From JBBRMW01 sp038239365 (GTDB taxonomy: Bacteria; Chloroflexota; Anaerolineae; Aggregatilineales; UBA2796), in contig JBBSEU010000002.1 of the NCBI GenBank assembly GCA_038239365.1, forward strand, positions 1-64,000: DNA of 64,000 bases, given 5' to 3'. Under the pieces are notes generated by a model. That model was not told the DNA's origin and did no database searches. It saw only the letters and a list, made by a program, of their open reading frames with translations. Below are positions 58,746 through 64,000 of the stretch, in pieces (positions within the stretch are counted from its first letter, which is position 1; each line of letters begins with the position of its first letter). A program made the position numbers and the translations under genes.

Positions 58746-59390
58746 ATGGCAGAAACCTATTCCCTGGATGTGCAGCACCGCCACATCACAGGTAAGCAAG
58801 TCCGGCAGTTGCGCCGCGATAATCTTGTCCCGGCAGTTATCTATGGAGCAGGCGGCAAAGCCCTCAACATTTCGTGCCCGCGCCGTCCACTTGAAATTCT
58901 CTTGAGTCGGGCGGGTGGTACGCATCTGGTCACGCTCAATCTGGAAGGTGCGCCCGAAAACGCGCTGGTACGTGAGGTGCAGCGTCATGCTGTCCGCCGT
59001 GACTTGATTCACATCGACTTCCTGCGCGTCGATCTGCTCAAGAAGCTGCGAACCGAAGTGCCGATTTTGCTGACAGGTGAACCGAAACTCGGCGCAGACC
59101 TGACGCTGGCGCACTACATCACCCAGGTTGAAGTTGAATGCTTGCCAACCGATATTCCTGATCACATCGAAGTGAGCCTGGCAAACCTGAAATCAGCCGG
59201 TGATCAAGTGACGATTAGTGATCTACCGCAAATTCAGAACGTGACTTATCTGGCCGAACCGTCAGACGTTATCGCGCGTCTCGAAACTGCGGCTGCTCAG
59301 TCTGCGGCTGACATCGCGGCAGATGCACCCGTCGTGGCTGAACCGGAAATCGCCAGCACGAAGGGTAAGAAGGAAGAAGACGAAGCCTGA
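58746..59390 (+). CDS. rplY: Large-subunit ribosomal protein L25/TL5 (general stress protein Ctc type)
   Basis: 214 residues from ATG 58746, after GGGAGGC. The N-terminal L25 domain: GKQVRQLRRDNLVPAVIYGAGG, LVTLNLEGAPENALVREVQRHAV, LIHIDFLRVDLLKKL. The C-terminal TL5 beta domain: VEVECLPTDIPDHIEVSLANLKSAGDQVTISDL, then an acidic tail (KGKKEEDEA). Binds 5S rRNA. The longer TL5/Ctc form is normal outside gamma-proteobacteria. It is followed after 21 bases by the convergent DUF512 gene. Confidence 0.96.
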   Translation: MAETYSLDVQHRHITGKQVRQLRRDNLVPAVIYGAGGKALNISCPRRPLEILLSRAGGTHLVTLNLEGAPENALVREVQRHAVRRDLIHIDFLRVDLLKKLRTEVPILLTGEPKLGADLTLAHYITQVEVECLPTDIPDHIEVSLANLKSAGDQVTISDLPQIQNVTYLAEPSDVIARLETAAAQSAADIAADAPVVAEPEIASTKGKKEEDEA

Positions 59391-59411
59391 TTTTCAGGTT
59401 CTTTTTCTCAG

Positions 59412-60812
59412 CTATAGATACTTCTCAACTGCCCAACCGCCCGATCTCATGATCGGGCGGATTAGTTCTGCATCTGGCTCAAAGACGAGCGCCCCCTTAC
59501 CATTCAACACATCCAACACATCGCCCATCTGATCGGCCAGCGCCACCGGACGATTAAGCGCCATCGCAATCTGTTTGGGCGATTTATCATCCAGGCTAAT
59601 CCCGTCCGGGTGATCGAACATGATGCGTGGCAGCACAATTACATCGCCCAGTTCGCGGCTGCTCAACTGCTCTAACACATCTTCGGCCATCAACAGCCCG
59701 GCAACGGTGATTCCTTCGCCCAGGCGCGTGTTCGTGATCGGCACAACGTCAATGATGAGTCCGGTTTTCGCGCTCAGTTCGACGGCGGCGCTTTGCAATA
59801 CAGGCGCGAACAACGTTGCCGTGACCAATGTCGCCCGTTTTACGCGCGGCGCAAGTGCTGGCACTTCGGCATCACGCACCTGTGCCCATTCATCCAGAAA
59901 GCTGCGAACCATCCCCAAACCGTTTTCATGCAGCGCAAGACCATCATAGGACGTGATCGGCGGTGTTTCGCGCTCAGCAACCAAGTACCACTCATCCGTC
60001 GGGTAAACAAACCCGACACCGAACCGCTCTCGGAATTCACTTTGCCAGCGCACACATTCGTCGAGGACGGCGGCGGCTTCAGCGCGGGTGCTGGCGCGCA
60101 TTCGATACTTATGATGCTTCGTCAAACCGACGGGTACAACGCTCACGCTTCGCACTGTCGGCCATAGCGAGGCCAGATCGTGAACGCTTTTGTGCATCGC
60201 TTCGCCGTCATTAAGTCCCGGCGTGATGACTAACTGCGTATGAACCTCGAAGTTTAGATCGGCCAGTTCTCGAAGCTGCGCCATCACGTCGGGCGCTGTC
60301 GCATTTCGCAAGCATTTGCGCCGAAGTTCTACATCCGTTGCGTGAACCGAAACGTACAACGGACTAAGGTGCTGTTCCCGGATACGATCCCAATCGTGCG
60401 GCGTCAGGTTCGTGAGCGTGACGAAATGCCCGAACAGGAACGAATAACGGTAATCATCATCCTTGATGTACAGTGTCCGGCGCATTTTGGGGGCCATTTG
60501 CAGCACGAAACAAAACTCGCACAGGTTGTTGCAGCGCCGAATATCAATATCGAAGGTTGGATGCTCAAACTCCAAGCCGAGCGGTTGGTTGTAGCGCCGC
60601 GTTCCGCTGAGCGAAAGGGTTTCACCATTCCGGTTTATAGTCAGATCAAGTTGGTTATCGGCACTGTAGAATTGAACATCGATCACATCTTCTACCGGAT
60701 GGCCGTTGATCGCAAGCAGTTCATCGCCAGGACGCATCCCCATCGCGGCGGCAGCACTGCGCGGCTGTACGGCCTTGATGATCCCGGCAAATTGTTTTTC
60801 AAGCGTTTGCAT
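59412..60812 (-). CDS. PDZ-DUF512 radical-SAM-like Fe-S protein
   Basis: 466 residues. N-terminal PDZ (about 8-60): GIIKAVQPRSAAAAMGMRPGDELLAINGHPVEDV. Radical-SAM-like core with a cysteine cluster in DIRRCNNLCEFCFVLQMAPKMRRTLYIKDDDYRYSFLFG (CxxxCxxC). LSPLYVSVHATDVELRRKCLRN, HTQLVITPGLNDG, and the C-terminal DUF512 (VGLTKHHKYRM, GVGFVYPTDEWYLVAE). The function is unknown; the family is conserved and often near translation or ribosome genes. It shares the spacer with XRE, upstream by eight bases, so a run-through from the XRE gene is likely. Confidence 0.9.
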   Translation of the reverse strand: MQTLEKQFAGIIKAVQPRSAAAAMGMRPGDELLAINGHPVEDVIDVQFYSADNQLDLTINRNGETLSLSGTRRYNQPLGLEFEHPTFDIDIRRCNNLCEFCFVLQMAPKMRRTLYIKDDDYRYSFLFGHFVTLTNLTPHDWDRIREQHLSPLYVSVHATDVELRRKCLRNATAPDVMAQLRELADLNFEVHTQLVITPGLNDGEAMHKSVHDLASLWPTVRSVSVVPVGLTKHHKYRMRASTRAEAAAVLDECVRWQSEFRERFGVGFVYPTDEWYLVAERETPPITSYDGLALHENGLGMVRSFLDEWAQVRDAEVPALAPRVKRATLVTATLFAPVLQSAAVELSAKTGLIIDVVPITNTRLGEGITVAGLLMAEDVLEQLSSRELGDVIVLPRIMFDHPDGISLDDKSPKQIAMALNRPVALADQMGDVLDVLNGKGALVFEPDAELIRPIMRSGGWAVEKYL

Positions 60813-60820
60813 TACACCAC

Positions 60821-61270
60821 TTACTTATTCTTCTCTGCTTTGATCTGATCGTTTGAGGCGGCGATTTCTTCCAAGCCTGTCGCAATGATCTGCTCGATAA
60901 TCTTGCGATAGGGTGGGGGCAGTTTGAGAATGCGCTGACTCATATTGATCACATCGGGGTCGAGTTCACTCCGCATCAGTTCGGGTGGCGCAACTAATGT
61001 GATCAGGTAGCCAATATCCGTCTGAGTGGCCGTCGCCAGTCGAATTAAGAATTCAACGGATGGATAGCCTGTTTCTTGTCTGCCATAGCGGATCAGATTA
61101 TTGATTGTTGCATGGCTAACTTCTAGGAACTCAGCAAAAGCACGGGCACTCATATGCCGCTCGTACATTTCCTGCTCCAAAAAATCACCTAGATTCTTTA
61201 CAGCTTCAATTTCCATGAAATGCTTGACAACCGATTCAATGTGTGGTTTAATGGAATAATATTTTTCCAT
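60821..61270 (-). CDS. XRE-family HTH regulator
   Basis: 149 residues from ATG 61270 (a TTG at 61279 adds three). The DNA-binding HTH lies at about 40-90: AFAEFLEVSHATINNLIRYGRQETGYPSVEFLIRLATATQTD. The C-terminal part (LPPPYRKIIEQIIATGLEEIA) is helical. It is divergent from the small-protein module, with 20 bases between the two start codons, and the module promoter lies inside its first codons, so it is well placed to repress or activate that module. It converges on nothing and is followed by the DUF512 gene. Confidence 0.88.
   Translation of the reverse strand: MEKYYSIKPHIESVVKHFMEIEAVKNLGDFLEQEMYERHMSARAFAEFLEVSHATINNLIRYGRQETGYPSVEFLIRLATATQTDIGYLITLVAPPELMRSELDPDVINMSQRILKLPPPYRKIIEQIIATGLEEIAASNDQIKAEKNK
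61224..61252 (+). promoter_or_regulatory. Promoter of the small-protein module (TTGACA-17-TTTAAT), inside the XRE gene
   Basis: TTGACA at 61224-61229, a 17-base spacer, TTTAAT at 61247-61252, predicted +1 near 61259, 32 bases before the ATG at 61291. It overlaps codons 7-16 of the divergent XRE gene. AAGGGAG (61278-61284) serves as Shine-Dalgarno for the first module gene. Confidence 0.7.
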
Positions 61271-61290
61271 TACGGACAAGGGAGTGGCTA

Positions 61291-61572
61291 ATGAGGTTTT
61301 GGAAAACAGCGTTCGGAATAAGCCTTCTCATCAATATTGTGTTTGCATTTGCCTGGTCATCCAAGCGGCGCACTGAACGCCAGATGAGCCAGATGACCGA
61401 ACAGATGCCGGACGTGATCGCGCGTATCGACAACATGATCAATATGTCAAATGAACAACAAGCCGTTCTCAAGGATATGGCAAAAACTTCGCGCGAACAA
61501 ACCATGCGTATGACCGCCAACGCCGACCAGACCGAAGCCTTCCTTCAGGAGTATGGTTATCATGGACAATGA
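61291..61572 (+). CDS. Small membrane-anchored helical protein, module protein A1
   Basis: 93 residues, not recognised. Residues about 5-23 form an N-terminal membrane helix (KTAFGISLLINIVFAFAW) followed by basic SSKRRTERQ, giving an N-out, C-in or signal-anchor topology. The rest is a helix of polar residues with Met/Gln/Asn (ERQMSQMTEQMPDVIARIDN and onward), a likely short coiled coil. Its stop overlaps the start of B1 by 11 bases. Paralogue of A2 at 61833. Confidence 0.75.
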   Translation: MRFWKTAFGISLLINIVFAFAWSSKRRTERQMSQMTEQMPDVIARIDNMINMSNEQQAVLKDMAKTSREQTMRMTANADQTEAFLQEYGYHGQ

Positions 61573-61804
61573 GACTGCTGCCCTGCACTTCTTTCAACAG
61601 ATTATCCAGAAAGTCACCGATCTCGAAAAGGAATTAGCCGACACAAAGCAAGACCTCAGATCGGCGCAACAGGACAATACCGCAAAAGACGCAAAAATAG
61701 AAGCCCTAAACCGCTATGTTGCCGATTTACGTAATCTGATTCAAACCTTCAACCGTGAAATCTATGTCCTCGAAAACGAGCTAGAGCATTATCGCGGATT
61801 CTAA
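61562..61804 (+). CDS. Small coiled-coil protein, module protein B1
   Basis: 80 residues from ATG 61562, with AGGAG about ten bases before it inside A1. No signal or membrane helix. Residues about 10-60 are a coiled coil (VTDLEKELADTKQDLRSAQQD). The C-terminus REIYVLENELEHYRGF is nearly identical in the second copy B2, while the rest has diverged, so this tail is the conserved functional piece. Not recognised. Confidence 0.75.
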   Translation: MDNETAALHFFQQIIQKVTDLEKELADTKQDLRSAQQDNTAKDAKIEALNRYVADLRNLIQTFNREIYVLENELEHYRGF

Positions 61805-61832
61805 TTTGTCTCGAATAACAGGGGAGTGAGCA

Positions 61833-62126
61833 GTGAAACTATTCAAGACGGCCTTTAGGCTTAGCCTGCTTGCCAATATCATGCTAGCGGCATTTATTGT
61901 GTCGCATTTGCGCCATGAGCGTCAGCAGTTCGCACAAATCAAGTCTGCGGCGGATGACATGTTTAAGAATGTTGATGCTCTTGAAAAGAGAAACAACGAA
62001 CTCAGGTCAATGTCTCAAAAGTTGGAAAACAACAATCAACTTATACACAATCACAATTTACAACTCACTTCGGCAATGGATCAGCTGGACACGCTTATGG
62101 AGGAGATAACCAATGATGCAGCCTGA
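61833..62126 (+). CDS. Small membrane-anchored helical protein, module protein A2
   Basis: 97 residues, GTG start after GGGGAGTG. N-terminal membrane helix KTAFRLSLLANIMLAAFIV, then basic HLRHERQQ, then a Gln/Asn/Leu-rich coiled coil (LEKRNNELRSMSQKLENNNQ). Aligns with A1 at the N-terminus (M-K/R-x-x-KTAF-x-x-SLL-x-NI). Overlaps B2 by 14 bases, as A1 overlaps B1, so the A-B pair duplicated as a unit. 28 bases separate it from B1. Confidence 0.75.
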   Translation: MKLFKTAFRLSLLANIMLAAFIVSHLRHERQQFAQIKSAADDMFKNVDALEKRNNELRSMSQKLENNNQLIHNHNLQLTSAMDQLDTLMEEITNDAA

Positions 62127-62358
62127 AATGACCCCTCAACAAATGGCACAATATATCGTCGAGTTGAACGCAAATCTTGCCAAATATATCGCACGGGTTG
62201 ATGAAGAAAATGCCCGACTGCTGAGCATTATTAGCACACAAGATGCTTCTCTCGCCGAACAAGCTGAGGAGATCAAGCAATTGAGAACCAATATTTTCTT
62301 CTACAGGCGCGAAATCTACGTCCTGGAAAATGAACTGGACCAGTATCGCGGTTATTAG
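62113..62358 (+). CDS. Small coiled-coil protein, module protein B2
   Basis: 81 residues. GGAGGAG (in A2) precedes the ATG. Coiled coil from about 15 to 60 (VELNANLAKYIARVDEENARL), ending YRREIYVLENELDQYRGY, matching the B1 tail. Last gene of the module; a strong terminator follows 16 bases after the stop. Confidence 0.75.
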   Translation: MMQPEMTPQQMAQYIVELNANLAKYIARVDEENARLLSIISTQDASLAEQAEEIKQLRTNIFFYRREIYVLENELDQYRGY

Positions 62359-62373
62359 GCACATGCCGTTAAA

Positions 62374-62407
62374 TCAAAAGACCCCACGTTAACATGGGGT
62401 CTTTTGA
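62374..62407. terminator. Bidirectional intrinsic terminator between the small-protein module and ftsH
   Basis: AAAAGACCCCA (62376-62386) pairs perfectly with TGGGGTCTTTT (62395-62405), loop CGTTAACA, extended by two more pairs. The T-rich arm follows on the plus strand and the symmetric T-rich arm follows on the minus strand, so it can end both transcripts. Confidence 0.9.
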
Positions 62408-62432
62408 ATATCAGGTCATTCCTGACGGCAGA

Positions 62433-64000
62433 TTACGCCAGACTTGGCGCTGCGCCGAATTTTGGCGCGTCACTGCTCGACTCGCGTGAGGGCTGCTGCA
62501 ATGGGTTTGTTGGCTGGTGGCGTGTATTTGCCGGACGGCCACCCATCAGTTCAAGGAACTCCTCGCGGTTGATCGTTTCCACTTCCAGCAACCGACTTGT
62601 GATCAGTTCCAGCTTATCGCGGTATTCGGTCAGTATATTGTGAGCGCGCTCGTGCGCTTCGCTCACCAGACGATGCACTTCCTCGTCAATCGTTTCGGCA
62701 ACTGATTCGCTGTAGTCGCGCTGTTCGCCAAAATCGCGTCCCAGGAAGACCATTTCTTCTTTCTGGCCGAAGACACGCGGGCCGAGTTTGCTGCTCATAC
62801 CCCAGCGTGTGATCATCGCGCGGGCAATCTTCGTCACTTTATCCAGGTCACTGGCCGCGCCGTTGGTGATCTCGTTGAACACGATTTCCTCTGCGACGCG
62901 CCCACCAAGCGCACCCGCGATCATGTCCTGGAATTCGCCAGATGCCTTCAACTGGGTATCGTCATCGGGCATACTCCACGTCACGCCACCGGCCATACCG
63001 CGCGCCACAATCGTCACCTTGCGAACCGGATCGCACTTGGGCAGCATGTGCATTACAACGGCGTGTCCTGCTTCGTGATAGGCGATCAGGCGCTTTTCTT
63101 CGGGGGTGATGATATGCGATTTACGCTCTGGTCCCAAGATAACGCGCTCAATCGCTTCTTCGCAGTCGCGCATGGCGATGCTCTTCTTGTTCTTACGCGC
63201 GGCAACAATGGCCGCCTCATTAACCAAGTTTTCCAGATCAGCGCCGACAAAGCCGGGCGTCGATTTCGCCAGCACGCTCAGATCGATGTCCGAGGCCAGC
63301 GGCTTGCCGCGTGTATGCACCTTGAGGATCGCTTCACGGCCACGTACATCAGGCCGATCCAGGATCACACGGCGGTCAAAGCGGCCTGGACGCATCAAGG
63401 CCGGATCAAGAATGTCTGGACGATTGGTGGCGGCGATGATGATCACGTTCGTGTCCGTGTCAAAGCCATCCATTTCAACCAGAATTTGGTTGAGAGTTTG
63501 TTCGCGCTCATCGTGACTGCCGCCCAGACCCGCACCGCGATGACGGCCTACCGCGTCGATTTCGTCTACGAAGATGATGCATGGGCTGTGACGCTTGGCC
63601 TGATCGAACAGGTCGCGCACGCGGCTCGCACCTACGCCAACGAACATCTCGACAAATTCCGAACCACTGATGCTGAAGAAGGGGACACCAGCTTCACCGG
63701 AAACGGCCTTTGCCAGCAGGGTCTTACCAGTGCCGGGGCTGCCAACCAGCAAAACGCCTTTCGGGATACGCGCGCCCAACTGAATGAACTTTTCGGGTTC
63801 TTTCAGGAATTCAACGATTTCACGCAGTTCTTCCTTCGACTCGTCCGCGCCCGCCACATCGTCAAAGGTAACCGTTGGTTGGTCGCCCGTGAACATACGC
63901 GCACGGCTCTTGCCGAACGAGAGCGCCTGATTGTTCGTACCTTGCGCCTGACGCAGCATCAAATAGATGAAGCCCGCGATCAGCACAAGGGGCAAAAACG
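62433..64000 (-). CDS. ftsH: ATP-dependent zinc metalloprotease FtsH (5' end lost at window edge)
   Basis: The visible part begins in the second membrane helix (LPLVLIAGFIYLML) and gives 520 residues. AAA domain: Walker A LLVGSPGTGKTLLAKAVSGEAGVPFF, Walker B CIIFVDEIDAVG, ATNRPDILDPALMRPGRFDR (SRH). Protease: the zinc motif YHEAGHAVVMHM, then GGVTWSMPDDD and the third ligand region EIVFNEITNGAASDLDKVTKIARAM. Pro/Ser-rich C-terminal tail. Degrades membrane and regulatory proteins as a membrane-bound hexamer. The N-terminal helix and periplasmic domain are outside the window. Confidence 0.97.
   Translation of the reverse strand, partial: FLPLVLIAGFIYLMLRQAQGTNNQALSFGKSRARMFTGDQPTVTFDDVAGADESKEELREIVEFLKEPEKFIQLGARIPKGVLLVGSPGTGKTLLAKAVSGEAGVPFFSISGSEFVEMFVGVGASRVRDLFDQAKRHSPCIIFVDEIDAVGRHRGAGLGGSHDEREQTLNQILVEMDGFDTDTNVIIIAATNRPDILDPALMRPGRFDRRVILDRPDVRGREAILKVHTRGKPLASDIDLSVLAKSTPGFVGADLENLVNEAAIVAARKNKKSIAMRDCEEAIERVILGPERKSHIITPEEKRLIAYHEAGHAVVMHMLPKCDPVRKVTIVARGMAGGVTWSMPDDDTQLKASGEFQDMIAGALGGRVAEEIVFNEITNGAASDLDKVTKIARAMITRWGMSSKLGPRVFGQKEEMVFLGRDFGEQRDYSESVAETIDEEVHRLVSEAHERAHNILTEYRDKLELITSRLLEVETINREEFLELMGGRPANTRHQPTNPLQQPSRESSSDAPKFGAAPSLA

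Noticed and set aside
61291..62358. Spanin (Rz/Rz1) genes
   Set aside because: The overlap looks similar, but the B proteins have no lipoprotein signal, and no holin or endolysin genes are near.
1..64000. tRNA, rRNA or CRISPR array
   Set aside because: No T-loop plus acceptor-stem combinations, rRNA-like segments or regularly spaced repeats were found on reading both strands.

Overview
The window looks like chromosomal DNA of a free-living, metabolically versatile bacterium, most likely a member of the Chloroflexota (Anaerolineae-like). This rests on the mix of families (ADP-forming acetate-CoA ligase beside a BioD/DRTGG phosphotransacetylase-like protein, YfhO and GT-C membrane proteins, a short PspA-like protein, a PDZ/DUF512 protein, many GAF sensor kinases) and on general gene style; no rRNA or tRNA is present to confirm it. 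Coding density is high. Many genes abut or overlap by 1 to 14 bases. No phage, IS transposase, CRISPR array, rRNA or tRNA was seen.

Layout. 1-3.3 kb: yggT (cut by the window edge), yggS and pgeF on the minus strand, a PspA-like protein, and a low-GC pair of small genes, one frameshifted. 3.4-10.9 kb: a GAF sensor kinase with a dead receiver, then an operon of M28 peptidase, methyltransferase, small membrane protein, type III polyketide synthase and DtxR-like regulator, followed by marR and a nitroreductase. 11.5-16.5 kb (minus): a five-gene end-to-end operon mce, ChbG-type deacetylase, YfhO protein, methyltransferase, rpe. 16.5-24.1 kb: YgjP-type metallopeptidase, cysteine desulfurase, SMP-30 lactonase with the decayed tail of an enolase-superfamily gene, a GspE-N domain protein, GT-C and PIG-L proteins, azlCD, NYN nuclease. 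24.2-28 kb: a structured RNA with a terminator, a pterin dehydratase, two methyltransferases, gpmA. 28-31.5 kb: a type IIL/MmeI-like restriction-methylase bordered by palindromic repeats. 31.6-36.7 kb: a TPR protein, twin GNATs, two OmpR regulators, an ASKHA kinase-like protein. 36.9-45.4 kb: acyl-thioesterase, acetate-CoA ligase, DinB, PTA-like protein, Uma2, HIT, enolase, pyruvate kinase. 45.5-53.1 kb: lpdA and a two-component operon that ends in an orphan solute-binding protein. 53.4-60.8 kb: SGNH protein, a helicase with an inserted HNH domain, MFS exporter, ribosomal protein L25, DUF512 protein. 60.8-62.4 kb: XRE regulator and a twice-repeated two-gene module of small membrane/coiled-coil proteins. 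62.4 kb to the end: ftsH (cut by the edge).

Functional threads. Lower glycolysis and acetate energy metabolism cluster together (gpmA elsewhere; eno, pyk, ADP-forming ligase, PTA-like, lpdA). Signal transduction is rich, and both large sensor kinases carry receiver domains that have lost the phosphoacceptor. Several genes have a -10 element placed so that transcription would begin at or within a few bases of the start codon, suggesting leaderless mRNAs next to ordinary Shine-Dalgarno genes.

The best candidates for something undescribed are the duplicated small-protein module controlled by an XRE regulator (60.8-62.4 kb), the HNH-in-helicase fusion (54.5-57.0 kb), the receiver-kinase-receiver-binding-protein operon (47.8-53.1 kb), and the structured RNA at 24.2 kb.
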